NCBI RefSeq assembly: GCF_001651805.1 | Contig: NZ_CP015839.1 | Coordinates: forward strand, 4,588,001-4,652,000 | Direction of reading: 5' to 3' | DNA from: Marinobacterium aestuarii | Lineage (GTDB): Bacteria; Pseudomonadota; Gammaproteobacteria; Pseudomonadales; Balneatricaceae | Length of the DNA: 64,000 nt | In this document: piece by piece, positions 17,964 to 26,346 of the stretch | Layout: the number at the start of each line of letters is the position of its first letter | Numbering within the stretch: position 1 is the stretch's first letter | Notes under the pieces: generated by a model | The model's database searches: none | What the model was told of the DNA's origin: nothing | The model's input: only the letters and a program-made list of their open reading frames with translations | Position numbers and translations under genes: made by a program

Positions 17964-18782
17964 TCACCACCAACGGTGGAAGTGGTGGACAGGCCCATGA
18001 CCGCTGCCGATCTCAAGCCTGTCCGCCGCTTCTATGGCCGCACTGATGTAGGCCTTGGCCGTCTCGACTGCCGCCTGCACCGACACCCCCTTGGCCAACT
18101 CGGCGGCTATGGCGGATGACAGGGTGCAACCGGTGCCGTGGGTATTGCGCGTAGCGATACGCCTGGCGGGCAGCCAGAGCAGTTGCTCGGCCGTGCAGAG
18201 CAGGTCGGCACTGTCCTGCCCCTGCAGGTGCCCACCCTTGAGCAGCACCGCCTTGGGACCGAATTCAAGCAATGCCTGGGCGGCACGAATCATGTCATCG
18301 CGGCAGGTCGGTTCTTCGCAATCGAGCAGCACCGCCGCTTCCGGCAGGTTGGGGGTAAGAATGGACGCCAGCGGCAGCAACTCGGTCCGCAGGCTGACAA
18401 CTGCCGCTTCTGCCAGCAATTTGTCGCCGCTTTTGGCCACCATGACCGGATCGAGCACTATATTGCGGGCCTGGTAGCGCCGCAGTTCCTCGGCCACCAC
18501 GGCAATCACCGCCGGCTGGCTCAGCATGCCGATCTTGACAGCGCCAATGGCCAGATCATCGAATACGGTTTGAATCTGGCTGCGAATAAATTCCGGCGGC
18601 ACATCCTGGATGGCGCGCACTTCGCGGGTGTTCTGGGCCGTCAGGGCAGCAATAACCGAAGCGCCATAAACGCCCAGCGCAGAAAAAGCCTTGAGATCAG
18701 CCTGAATCCCGGCACCGCCGCCAGAATCGGACCCGGCGATGGTCAGTGCTATGGGACAGGCATGCGGGGAACGCTGCTGCAT
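17964..18782 (-). CDS. thiD: Hydroxymethylpyrimidine/phosphomethylpyrimidine kinase ThiD
   Basis: ThiD phosphorylates HMP and HMP-P to HMP-PP. ATG at 18782 (MQQRSPHACP) follows GGAG at 7 nt; a TTG at 18815 is possible but lies in a leader hairpin. The length is 272 residues. Ribokinase-family motifs include IAGSDSGGGAGIQADLKAFS at the N-terminus, MVAKSGDKLL in the middle and the catalytic NTHGTGCTLSSAIAAELAKG near the C-terminus. It is the first gene after the TPP riboswitch, so its expression should fall when TPP is abundant. Confidence 0.95.
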   Translation of the reverse strand: MQQRSPHACPIALTIAGSDSGGGAGIQADLKAFSALGVYGASVIAALTAQNTREVRAIQDVPPEFIRSQIQTVFDDLAIGAVKIGMLSQPAVIAVVAEELRRYQARNIVLDPVMVAKSGDKLLAEAAVVSLRTELLPLASILTPNLPEAAVLLDCEEPTCRDDMIRAAQALLEFGPKAVLLKGGHLQGQDSADLLCTAEQLLWLPARRIATRNTHGTGCTLSSAIAAELAKGVSVQAAVETAKAYISAAIEAADRLEIGSGHGPVHHFHRWW

Positions 18783-18796
18783 GTTCGGCTCCGGAT

Positions 18797-18816
18797 AAAT
18801 TTGGCTGTCGGCCAAA
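18797..18816 (-). promoter_or_regulatory. Hairpin between TPP aptamer and thiD (possible expression platform)
   Basis: On the minus strand TTTGGC-CGACA-GCCAAA (18816-18800) forms a 6-bp stem followed by UUUAU, just before the thiD ribosome-binding site. It could be a weak terminator or part of an RBS-masking structure that responds to the aptamer. A second small repeat (ATATG-tcc-CATAT) lies nearer the aptamer. Confidence 0.35.
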
Positions 18817-18860
18817 GATTCACCAGAAGAACAGAGGAAAGAGTATATGGGACATATCTC

Positions 18861-18980
18861 GGTTTCCTACACCGGTACTAACCGGATCAGGTTCAACGGG
18901 TTTGATCTCAGCCCCTCAAATGACCGAGCAGAACATCGGCGAACCGATATGCGCTCGGTGCTTTTTAAGGCACCCCGACA
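18861..18980 (-). ncRNA. TPP riboswitch (THI element)
   Basis: Read on the minus strand, the region shows the conserved TPP aptamer: GGGGUGC near its start (18976-18970), a variable GC-rich stem, GGGGCUGAGAUCAAACCC, then GUUGAACCUGAUCCGG and the closing UACCGGUGUAGGAAACC. All conserved cores of the Rfam THI element are present in order. It lies 78 nt before thiD and heads thiD-thiZXY-tenA-tenA-thiC, so TPP binding should repress the whole operon. Confidence 0.95.
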
Positions 18981-19089
18981 AGAAGGCATCTAGTCTATGC
19001 GTTTCACAGGGATAATGTCCACGGCCAAATTGATCTGAGCATTGGGCCAGTCAACATTCGACAGGCCCCGCGCCATCCGGGCAGCCAAC

Positions 19090-19107
19090 TGTAAATATTT
19101 CGTGACA
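19090..19107 (+). promoter_or_regulatory. GacA-box-like palindrome (UAS) upstream of the candidate small RNA
   Basis: TGTAAATATTTCGTGACA resembles the 18-bp GacA/UvrY upstream activating sequence TGTAAG-N6-CTTACA: 5 of 6 bases match in the left arm and 4 of 6 in the right. It sits about 110 bp before the predicted RNA start. The match is imperfect and the assignment rests on the RNA that follows. Confidence 0.4.
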
Positions 19108-19217
19108 GTTTCGATTTTTCGAGCGCATCCGGTCGCCACGCCAAAACCGTAAACTTTATGAAACAGCTTTTAGGACTTTTTCCTATATTAATAAATTGGG
19201 TAACGTCCATAATCAGT

Positions 19218-19370
19218 CAGGTGGATCTCCTGTTCATGGAACGAATAGCAAGGATGGCCTCGGTAAGCGCAAAGGACGAATCGGAAGCACGCAGGACGCA
19301 ATTCAAGCGCACGGAAAATGGAAGCCAGACAAGAGGGCGTGATGACGGATCATCCCGCCCTTTTTATTTT
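19218..19370 (+). ncRNA. Candidate RsmY/RsmZ/CsrB-type regulatory small RNA
   Basis: There is no credible protein here, yet the stretch ends in a clear intrinsic terminator. Nine GGA motifs start at 19223, 19238, 19252, 19274, 19283, 19294, 19313, 19320 and 19347; several sit in CsrA/RsmA-like contexts (CAAGGATG, CATGGAACG, GCAGGACG). The first lies in the loop of a small hairpin (CAGG 19218-19221 / CCTG 19229-19232), the classic presentation for RsmA binding. CATAAT (19208-19213) is a fair -10 element, and a GacA-box-like palindrome lies at 19090. Such RNAs titrate RsmA/CsrA. Start site and family are inferred; it could also be an unrelated leader or sRNA. Confidence 0.55.
19335..19370 (+). 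terminator. Intrinsic terminator of the candidate small RNA
   Basis: GGGCG (19335-19339) pairs with CGCCC (19356-19360), extended inward by GATG/CATC around a mismatch, then TTTTTATTTT (19361-19370). The polarity is plus-strand only; no annotated plus-strand protein gene precedes it, so it marks the end of an otherwise unannotated transcript. Confidence 0.8.
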
Positions 19371-19408
19371 ATCCCCGCTTTACAACACCTTAGCCTTTCA
19401 AAACGACA

Positions 19409-20176
19409 TTAACGCGCGGTCCAGCCGCCATCCACCGCAATCGCCTGGGCGGTAATATTACGTGCCGCAGAACTCATCAGAAACAACGTCAGTCCAGCCA
19501 ATTCCTCAATACTGATAAAGACCCCCTTGGGCATGGGCTTGAGCATTATTTCGCTCACTACCTCAGCTTCACTGATGCCGTTTTCCCGTGCCTGATCCTG
19601 AATCTGCTTGTCCACCAGGGGTGTGCGAACATAGGAGGGGCAGATGGTATTGATGGTGATATCGGTATCGGCCGTCTCCAGCGCCACCACCTTGGAAAAA
19701 CCCAGCAGCCCGTGCTTGGCCGCCACATAGGCGCTCTTGTAAGGCGATGCCACCAGGGCATGAATGGAGCCGATATTGATAATGCGTCCGTAGCCCGACG
19801 CCCGCATGGCGGGAAGCAGTGCCCGCGTAAGCATGGCGGCGCCGTTCAGCATTACCTGCACCAGCAGGTCAAAACGCTCAGGAGGAAAGGATTCCAGTGG
19901 CGCCACATGCTGCAGGCCGGCATTGTTGATCAGCACATCCACCGTTTCGGCTTGTAACAGCGACGCCAGCTGATCGATATCCGCCTGAGCACTGACATCC
20001 AGTGTCAGCGCCCGCGCCTGGCCACCGGCGGCCAGTATCTGGTCTGCAGTACGCTGTGCAGTCGCCGCAATCAGATCGGTGGCGATAATGCGATGCCCCT
20101 GTGCAGCCAGTACCAGCGCCACCGCCTGGCCAATACCGCTGCCGGCCCCCGTAATCAGCACCGTTCTGTTCTGCAT
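19409..20176 (-). CDS. 3-hydroxybutyrate dehydrogenase (SDR family)
   Basis: ATG at 20176 (MQNRTVLITGAGSGIGQAVA) has GGAG upstream and gives 255 residues; the longer frame is not supported. NAD-binding TGAGSGIG, INNAG, catalytic Ser in NIGSIHALVASP and YVAAKHG (Tyr/Lys) are present. NTICPSYVRTPLVDKQI and the C-terminal VDGGWTAR match BdhA-type 3-hydroxybutyrate dehydrogenases, which interconvert (R)-3-hydroxybutyrate and acetoacetate in PHB turnover. It lies 83 bp after the glycosyltransferase gene and may be separately transcribed. Confidence 0.87.
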   Translation of the reverse strand: MQNRTVLITGAGSGIGQAVALVLAAQGHRIIATDLIAATAQRTADQILAAGGQARALTLDVSAQADIDQLASLLQAETVDVLINNAGLQHVAPLESFPPERFDLLVQVMLNGAAMLTRALLPAMRASGYGRIINIGSIHALVASPYKSAYVAAKHGLLGFSKVVALETADTDITINTICPSYVRTPLVDKQIQDQARENGISEAEVVSEIMLKPMPKGVFISIEELAGLTLFLMSSAARNITAQAIAVDGGWTAR

Positions 20177-20259
20177 GACGCTCTCCGCTGGAATGATGTC
20201 TGACCATACTCCAGCAGCTCGCCCAGATAAAACCCAACTGAAAATGGATTGCGCGGCGC

Positions 20260-21315
20260 TCAGGTGCCCGCTGTTACCCAGGGCTGGGCGGCATGCTGAC
20301 GCCACAGCCGTTTGGCCAGAGATGCCGCAGGCTCTGCATGACCGTCTGCAATCCAGCGCGCCAGCGCACCGGCCACGTCCGGATAAGGCGCCGGGGACAG
20401 ATTGGGCTCTTGCAGCCAGCGTTTGAGTTGCCCCAGGTCACAGTCGCCGTTCATCACCCAGGCCAGATTCAGCTGCTGCATGATTTCAGCATTGGAAAGC
20501 TGCTCCACCTGGCCACGATAGGGCTTGCTCAGCAACTTCTTGCCGTACTGCACCGTTTCGCTGGCCAGCCCGAAGCCACTGTTGCTGATCACGCCGGCAC
20601 AACTGGCCAGATCCCGTTCAAAGCCATCACGACTGAAGGGTTGGAAGTGCACATTTTTCTGTGTTCCGGGCTCGGTACTATCGCAATAAACCACAAAGCG
20701 GTAGTCCGCAAAACGGCTGAACCAGTCGAGCAGCTGGGCGCGGCTTTCATGGGGCAGATACACCAGAATCTTGTCGATTTCTAGCGTCACCGGATAGCGC
20801 GGTGGCGAGATCAGCGGTGGCAGTATGGGCTGGTCAAAGTGATGCCAGTGCAGGCCAATGGCGGTATCCACCGGTGCCATCAGACGAACGGCACCGCGCG
20901 TCAAATACCCCTGGTGCCGCCCCGGCAGGTCGTAGTTGAACACATACTGATGGGCGATACCTATACTGGGGATCCCCTGGCGCCGTGCCGCCCAGGCCGA
21001 CACCGGTTCGAAGTCGCTGATCACCAGATCATAGCCACTCAGATCCAGCCCGCGGATCTCGCCCCACAGCTGCCACAGGCTGTTGTTGCACAGGGTGCCG
21101 AGCGCATTCACACGCCCGCCGGCGCCATACTGGAAGGTCAGGCCGCGGCGACAGCGATAATCGCCAAAGGGTTCCATATCAAACAGCTGCTCCGGGGGTC
21201 GACCACTGAACAGGTAGTCGACCTCCAGCCCCTGTGCTGCCAGGGCTCCGGCCATGACCCGCGCCCGGGTAATATGCCCGTTCCCTGTCGCCTGCACACC
21301 GTAGAGTATTTTCAT
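20260..21315 (-). CDS. MJ1255/VC2487-family glycosyltransferase
   Basis: This 351-residue, GT-B-like protein has the N-terminal MKILYGVQATGNGHITRARV (a glycine-rich loop as in MurG-like transferases) and the C-terminal nucleotide-sugar region ISNSGFGLASETVQYGKKLL. The pattern is that of the MJ1255/VC2487 group of uncharacterised glycosyltransferases. It is followed 5' by a PAP2 phosphatase gene ending 7 bp before its start, so the two are probably cotranscribed and may act on a lipid-linked or glycolipid substrate. The acceptor is unknown. Confidence 0.8.
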   Translation of the reverse strand: MKILYGVQATGNGHITRARVMAGALAAQGLEVDYLFSGRPPEQLFDMEPFGDYRCRRGLTFQYGAGGRVNALGTLCNNSLWQLWGEIRGLDLSGYDLVISDFEPVSAWAARRQGIPSIGIAHQYVFNYDLPGRHQGYLTRGAVRLMAPVDTAIGLHWHHFDQPILPPLISPPRYPVTLEIDKILVYLPHESRAQLLDWFSRFADYRFVVYCDSTEPGTQKNVHFQPFSRDGFERDLASCAGVISNSGFGLASETVQYGKKLLSKPYRGQVEQLSNAEIMQQLNLAWVMNGDCDLGQLKRWLQEPNLSPAPYPDVAGALARWIADGHAEPAASLAKRLWRQHAAQPWVTAGT

Positions 21316-21321
21316 GGCGCT

Positions 21322-21855
21322 TTACCCCAGACCGAACAGCAGAATACCGAGTTGCGCGCAGCAGATGCCCAGCAAGGCGCCGGCGAGAATATCCGATGGG
21401 AAATGCACCCCCAGCAATACGCGGGAGGCGCCGATCAGGCTGGCCAGCCCGTAGAGTGGCAGCAGCAGGCTGGGATAATGTGCCACCATCACAGCGGCAA
21501 AGGTAAAGGCCGCCGCCGCGTGACCGGAGGGGAAACTGAAGCGGTCCGAGGGTTTTATATAGGCCGAGAAATGATCGAAGCGATCGCAGGGCCGGTCGCG
21601 CCTGATCAGGTTTTTAAGCACCAGATAGGCCGGCAGTTCGATCCCAAACGCCAGCAGGCCGGCCTGCAGGAAGCGATGCCCGTCCTCGGGTTCGAACAGC
21701 GCCAGCGCAACGCCCAGCAGGATGTAACAGAGGCCATCCCCCAGTCTCGACACCCAGCGACTGACAGACGCCAGTTGCGGTGCCCGGGCATGACCCTGGC
21801 ACCAGTGGAACGCAAGCGTATCAAGCTGAGTGATTTTCTGTTGCAGCGTATTCAT
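21322..21855 (-). CDS. PAP2-family membrane phosphatase
   Basis: ATG at 21855 (MNTLQQKITQ) follows AGGTG at 6 nt; 177 residues with several membrane helices. The three PAP2 signature motifs are present: K-x6-RP (KNLIRRDRP), PSGH (FPSGHAAAAF) and SR-x5-H-x3-D (SRVLLGVHFPSD). It probably dephosphorylates a lipid phosphate or undecaprenyl pyrophosphate at the membrane. Tight linkage to a glycosyltransferase supports a lipid-glycan role. Confidence 0.88.
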   Translation of the reverse strand: MNTLQQKITQLDTLAFHWCQGHARAPQLASVSRWVSRLGDGLCYILLGVALALFEPEDGHRFLQAGLLAFGIELPAYLVLKNLIRRDRPCDRFDHFSAYIKPSDRFSFPSGHAAAAFTFAAVMVAHYPSLLLPLYGLASLIGASRVLLGVHFPSDILAGALLGICCAQLGILLFGLG

Positions 21856-21948
21856 CGGCATCACCTGACAGTATTGCAGTCAGGTGCATTGTCCGATGCC
21901 GCCGGTGACAGCCACATGAACAGACCATGACACCGGGATGACAGCGAC

Positions 21949-22884
21949 TCAGGCGGGGGTGGCGTGTGAACTTTGCAGTTGCTGATGAAACCACTGCGCC
22001 GAGCGTTGCGCCAGCACAGCGGCATTGTCCCAGGGCAGCATATGCCCCTCGGCCGGAATCAGCACCAGCTCAATGGGATGCACCGACTGCGCCACGACGC
22101 GGCGGGCATAGTCCACATCCAGCACCTCATCCCGCGTACCCTGCATGATGACCAGCGAAAACGGATACTCCTGCTTCAAAATGCCGGCGCTGCGACTGAA
22201 CAGGCTGGCCAAGGTGCGCAACGGATACTCGAACACCAGCATGGGGTCGGCGTTGATCAGTGGACCCGCCGGATGGCCGGCCAGCAGGGTTTCGAAGTCA
22301 ATAAAGCCCTTGAGCGGCACCTTCATGCGCGGAAACATCCAGGCCGATGCACTCGTCCATTGCCAGCCCAGGCCATGCAGCAGATCCGGTGCCAGTTCGC
22401 TCAGCAACAGAGTGCCACACAACAGCGCCTGCACCCGGCTGTCCTTTTCGGCCAGCGCCAGGCCCGTCACAGCTCCACCGGAATAGCCAAACACGCCCAC
22501 AGGACCGCTGAAGCGTTCCTGCAGCGTATCCAGCACGCGCTGCAGATCCCCCACTGTATCCTCGACACTGTAATAGCCGCGCTCGCCGCCGGAATAACCG
22601 TGGCCACGGGGATCAACCCCCACAACATTGAATCCCTGATCCCGAATGCCCGCGAGCAGCTCGGCATAGAGCTCGGAATAGGTCCCCAGCCCCGGCAGAA
22701 ACAGCAGTACGGGGGCCTGACTGTCGAACTCGTACAACTCGCAATGAATCGGCGGATCCGCCTCAATCTGCAGTACTTCCCTGCCCTGCAATAGCTCCTG
22801 AATGCCCAAACCATCCCGCAACTGCTCGCGAAAGCTGTTGCGCTGCAGCGCCTTGTCAGTCAACGCGGATTGCGCTGCGGTCAT
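21949..22884 (-). CDS. Alpha/beta hydrolase, lysophospholipase-like (S33/hydrolase_4)
   Basis: This 311-residue protein has an alpha/beta-hydrolase core: oxyanion segment LLFLPGLGTYSE, GVDPRGHGYSGGERG, nucleophile elbow GYSGG (FGYSGGAVTGLAL), an acid in GTRDEVLDVDYARR and a catalytic His in PAEGHMLPWDN. It resembles monoacylglycerol lipase/lysophospholipase-type serine hydrolases. There is no signal peptide, so it is probably cytosolic. It starts 39 bp from the end of mutM and lies 93 bp before the PAP2 gene; the substrate is unknown. Confidence 0.82.
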   Translation of the reverse strand: MTAAQSALTDKALQRNSFREQLRDGLGIQELLQGREVLQIEADPPIHCELYEFDSQAPVLLFLPGLGTYSELYAELLAGIRDQGFNVVGVDPRGHGYSGGERGYYSVEDTVGDLQRVLDTLQERFSGPVGVFGYSGGAVTGLALAEKDSRVQALLCGTLLLSELAPDLLHGLGWQWTSASAWMFPRMKVPLKGFIDFETLLAGHPAGPLINADPMLVFEYPLRTLASLFSRSAGILKQEYPFSLVIMQGTRDEVLDVDYARRVVAQSVHPIELVLIPAEGHMLPWDNAAVLAQRSAQWFHQQLQSSHATPA

Positions 22885-22923
22885 AGATTATAAACCCCTG
22901 TAATAAGTCATACTCGCCCGTAG

Positions 22924-23736
22924 CTAGCGCTGACAGCGCGGGCAAAACACAGTACTGCGCTGCCCCAGACGAATTTCTTTAAGTACAGTACCACAGCAGA
23001 CACAGCTATCGCCGCCCCGACCATAGACGCACAGCTCCTGTTTGAAGTAGCCAGGCTTGCCATCACCGCCGACAAAGTCCCGCAAGGTGGTACCGCCCTG
23101 GGCAATGGCGCGTTCCAGCACCTGCTTGATTTCAGCCACCAGTCGCGCCAGGCGCGGCGCAGATATCCGCCCCGCGGCCCGCTGGGGATCAATACCGGCG
23201 GCAAAGAGCGCTTCGTTGGCGTAGATATTCCCCACCCCCACCACCACCTTGCTGTCCATGATGCGCAGCTTGATCGCGCTGCGCCGCCCCTTGCAGGCCT
23301 GCTGCAACAGCGGCGCATCAAAGGCTTCTGACAACGGCTCAGGCCCCAGTGACGCCAGTAGCGCATGCTCGGTGCCGGCTTCCTGCCAGAGCACGGCGCC
23401 AAAGCGCCGCGGATCAGTCAGGCGCAGGGCGAGACCCGAATCCAGCAGAAAATCCACATGATCGTGCTTGCCGGGCAGCTGCTCACCGGGCACCAGCCGC
23501 AGGCTGCCGGACATGCCCAGATGCACCAGCACTGTGCCGGCGTCAAAGTCGATCAGCAGATATTTGCCACGGCGCGACACCGCCCGCACCGGCTGACCTT
23601 CAATCAGCCCCGCCAGTTCCGGCGGCACCGGCCAGCGCAGCCGCGGCTGACGCACCACCAAAGCCTGGACACTGTGATCCTGCAGATAGGGCGCCACACC
23701 TCGCCGGGTGGTTTCGACTTCAGGCAACTCAGGCAT
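22924..23736 (-). CDS. mutM: Formamidopyrimidine-DNA glycosylase MutM/Fpg
   Basis: Fpg excises 8-oxoguanine and formamidopyrimidines. This 270-residue protein has the catalytic N-terminus [13 protein letters not shown] (P2, E3), the beta-hairpin lysine in SRRGKYLL, the helix-two-turn-helix region with [14 protein letters not shown], and a C-terminal zinc finger C-x-n-C (SCVCCGT ... VFCPRC). All residues needed for glycosylase/AP-lyase action are present. The start is fixed because P2 must follow the initiator Met. Confidence 0.97.
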   Translation of the reverse strand: MPELPEVETTRRGVAPYLQDHSVQALVVRQPRLRWPVPPELAGLIEGQPVRAVSRRGKYLLIDFDAGTVLVHLGMSGSLRLVPGEQLPGKHDHVDFLLDSGLALRLTDPRRFGAVLWQEAGTEHALLASLGPEPLSEAFDAPLLQQACKGRRSAIKLRIMDSKVVVGVGNIYANEALFAAGIDPQRAAGRISAPRLARLVAEIKQVLERAIAQGGTTLRDFVGGDGKPGYFKQELCVYGRGGDSCVCCGTVLKEIRLGQRSTVFCPRCQR

Positions 23737-23823
23737 CGGTTAAAGACTCCACGCCACGCAAAAAAAGGAGGCGCCATGATAGCAAACCCCGACTGAGAAC
23801 CCTGCAGGCTGCAGCACGGCCCT

Positions 23824-24756
23824 TTAGCCCGAGCCTTTCACCCCGGCCCCAGTCGCTGATATCGCTGGCGCGGTAACGCGGGCGGGCCTGATCACCAGGT
23901 ACACACCCAGCACGGCGATGGCGATGCCGCCCAGGGCAACGGGGGCCAGGCTTTCGTCGAACAGCCACCAGGCTTCCAGTGCCGTCACCGGCGGCACCAG
24001 ATAGAAGTAACTGGCAACTCTCGCCGCTTCGCCTTCGCGGATCATCAGCATCAGCAGCAGAATGGCTGACACCGACAACCCCACCACAAGCCAGAACAGC
24101 GCCAGAAACAGCTCTGGCTGCCAGTCCACTGCCTGGGTTTCAAACCCAAAGCTCAGCAGCCCCATCAGCAGGGCCGTGGACAAATACTGATAGAAAGAGC
24201 CACTCAGCAGGTCCACCCCCTGCCCAAAGCGCTTCTGATACAGGGTGCCCACCGAGATTGCCACCAGAGCCAGCACCAGTGCCAGCAACGCCGGCCAGAC
24301 CAGCTCACCGGATGCGCCCGAGTCACGCCCCGCCAGCACCAGCGCCACACCTAACAGGCCCAGCAGCAAACCGATCCACTGCAGACTGCGCAAGCGGCTG
24401 CCGAGCCACTGCCAGGCAATCAGCGCTGTGAGCAGCGGCTGCAGGCCAACCAGCAGCGAGGCAATCCCGGCCGGCATCTGCCAGCTAATGGCCGCAAACA
24501 CGCCCCCCAGATAAGCCCCGTGCACCATCAACCCCACCACCATCTGGTGCATCGCCTGACGCGGCCCCAGCGCCCGGGCACGGAAGATGCGCATCAGCAG
24601 TGCAAACACCACCAGGGTGAGCAGCATGCGGATGAACAGCAGGTAAAAGGGTTCGATATAAGGCAGCCCGTACTTGGCACCGATAAAACCGGTACTCCAG
24701 AGCAGGACGAAAAGCAGCGGTACCCAGCGTACCAGCCGCGCCTGAAAATCGCTCAT
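23824..24756 (-). CDS. EamA/DMT-family transporter
   Basis: The real start is ATG at 24756 (MSDFQARLVRW), with GAGGA 7 nt before it, giving 310 residues; upstream codons of the same frame run through intergenic DNA. Ten hydrophobic helices form two EamA repeats (WSTGFIGAKYGLPYIEPF in the first; YFYLVPPVTALEAWWLFDE in the second). Such DMT proteins export amino acids or small metabolites. It diverges from a MocR-type regulator, a common pairing in which the regulator controls the exporter. Confidence 0.88.
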   Translation of the reverse strand: MSDFQARLVRWVPLLFVLLWSTGFIGAKYGLPYIEPFYLLFIRMLLTLVVFALLMRIFRARALGPRQAMHQMVVGLMVHGAYLGGVFAAISWQMPAGIASLLVGLQPLLTALIAWQWLGSRLRSLQWIGLLLGLLGVALVLAGRDSGASGELVWPALLALVLALVAISVGTLYQKRFGQGVDLLSGSFYQYLSTALLMGLLSFGFETQAVDWQPELFLALFWLVVGLSVSAILLLMLMIREGEAARVASYFYLVPPVTALEAWWLFDESLAPVALGGIAIAVLGVYLVIRPARVTAPAISATGAGVKGSG

Positions 24757-24860
24757 GCATAAATCCTCTGGGTGACTGAGTCTAGCTTGCCGCCAGGTTG
24801 AACAAGGGTTCAAGCATACGGTGTTTACGCCTGGGCAAAACAGACACAAGACGCCGTTAT

Positions 24861-24896
24861 TTGGATGGGTACAGTCGCATTCAATGGCACATCCAA
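24861..24896. promoter_or_regulatory. Candidate operator between EamA exporter and MocR regulator genes
   Basis: A perfect 7-bp inverted repeat, TTGGATG (24861-24867) and CATCCAA (24890-24896), spaced by 22 bp, lies 26 bp before the regulator's ATG. Placement in a divergent MocR/exporter spacer makes it a likely binding site for that regulator. Confidence 0.45.
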
Positions 24897-24921
24897 GACC
24901 ATATGTAGCTAGACTGTGCCC

Positions 24922-26331
24922 ATGAAAATATATGAACAGACCGCCGAGCTGTTGCGCAACCAGATTCTGGAGCAGCAGTTGCGCCCTGGCGATCCGCTGC
25001 CCTCGATCCGTGAGCTGTCCAGCAGGCTCAGTATCGGCCGCAACAGCGTGATACACGCCTACATGATGCTTGAAGACGAACAGCTGATTGAGCCCCGCCC
25101 GCGCTCGGGCTACTACGTGCGGGCACGCCCTCTGAGCCCGAACCCCGGCACCGCACTGGAGCCGCGCAAAGTGCAGCTTGGCGCCACGGCGCTGGAAATA
25201 ATAGGCGCGGCCCAAAATGCCCAGCTGGTTCCCCTGGGCAGCGCCGACCCGGATGCCCGCTGTAGCGGGCGCGAGTTTTTCTACCGCCGCCTGTCGCGTC
25301 ATGCCAGGGATATAGCCGCAGCACCCGGCGGCAACAGCCACTACGTGGCGCCTCCCGGGCTAAATGCGCTGCGGGCGCAACTGGCGCGGCGCCTCCATTC
25401 AGCCTCGCTGCCGGCCGGCGCCGACGATATCGTCATTACCAACGGCGCCCAGGAAGCCATCACCCTGGCGCTGCTGGCACTGGCGCGCCCCGGCGATACC
25501 ATAGCCGTGGAGTCGCCCTGCTTTTATGGCACCTTGCAGTGCATCGAAGCCCTGGGCATGCGGGCGCTGGAAATCCCCGGGCACCCGCAGTTGGGCATGG
25601 ATATGGAGGCGCTCGCTCAGGCGCTGTCGCGCTGGCAGGTGAAGGCCATACTGACCAACCCGAGCTTCAACAACCCCACCGGCGCCTGCATGCCGACGGC
25701 TGCACGCCACAGACTGTTGCGCCTGGCCTGCGAGCATGACCTGCCCGTTATCGAGGACGATGTCTTCGGAGAGCTGTGCCACCAGGGCAGCCGACCGCCG
25801 CCGCTCAAGGCCCTGGATACCGAAGGACGGGTGTTGCTGTGCAGCTCGCTGTCCAAAACCCTGGATTCCGATATCCGTATCGGCTGGATCATGCCGGGGC
25901 GTTACTATGAGCAGGTCAACTACCTCAAATATGTCACCACCCTGGCCTCCCCCGGCATACTGCAGCATGCAGCGGCCGACTTTCTGGCAGACAATCGCTA
26001 TGAACGCCATCTGCGCCAGGTACGCCGGCGCTATCAGGCACGCCTGGGCCTGCTGCTCGAAGCCATCTATCAGTACTGGCCGGGCTGCGCCCTGCCGCTG
26101 ATCCCCAAAGGCGGTTTTCTTTGCTGGGTTGAACTGCCCCCAGGCTTTGACAGCGACCGCCTGTACCGGGCAGCCCAGCAGGCCGGTATCGGCATTACCC
26201 CCGGCAGCCTCTTTGCCAGCGACGGTCGCTTTAGCCACTGTATTCGGCTGAACTACAGCACCTTCGAGGCCACGCCCTACTATCTGCAGGCCATCGAAGC
26301 GCTGGGAGACCTGATCCGCGAGCAGCTATAA
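24922..26331 (+). CDS. MocR-family regulator: GntR HTH fused to aminotransferase-like PLP domain
   Basis: ATG at 24922 (MKIYEQTAELLRNQIL) is used; a GTG two codons upstream is possible; 469 residues. An N-terminal GntR winged helix (about 1-70: GDPLPSIRELSSRLSIGRNS) is joined to a fold-type I aminotransferase domain (about 95-465). The PLP lysine is in SSLSKTLDSDIRIGW and the cofactor region in NPSFNNPTGA. These proteins sense PLP or amino-substrates and act as regulators, not transaminases. The divergent EamA exporter is its probable target. Confidence 0.9.
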   Translation: MKIYEQTAELLRNQILEQQLRPGDPLPSIRELSSRLSIGRNSVIHAYMMLEDEQLIEPRPRSGYYVRARPLSPNPGTALEPRKVQLGATALEIIGAAQNAQLVPLGSADPDARCSGREFFYRRLSRHARDIAAAPGGNSHYVAPPGLNALRAQLARRLHSASLPAGADDIVITNGAQEAITLALLALARPGDTIAVESPCFYGTLQCIEALGMRALEIPGHPQLGMDMEALAQALSRWQVKAILTNPSFNNPTGACMPTAARHRLLRLACEHDLPVIEDDVFGELCHQGSRPPPLKALDTEGRVLLCSSLSKTLDSDIRIGWIMPGRYYEQVNYLKYVTTLASPGILQHAAADFLADNRYERHLRQVRRRYQARLGLLLEAIYQYWPGCALPLIPKGGFLCWVELPPGFDSDRLYRAAQQAGIGITPGSLFASDGRFSHCIRLNYSTFEATPYYLQAIEALGDLIREQL

Positions 26332-26346
26332 CCCCTGCCCTAATCA

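Noticed and set aside
19158-19412. Plus-strand ORF of 84 codons over the candidate small RNA
   Set aside because: It reads through the intrinsic terminator at 19335-19370, lacks a good ribosome-binding site and has low-complexity, charged content; the RNA reading explains the region better.
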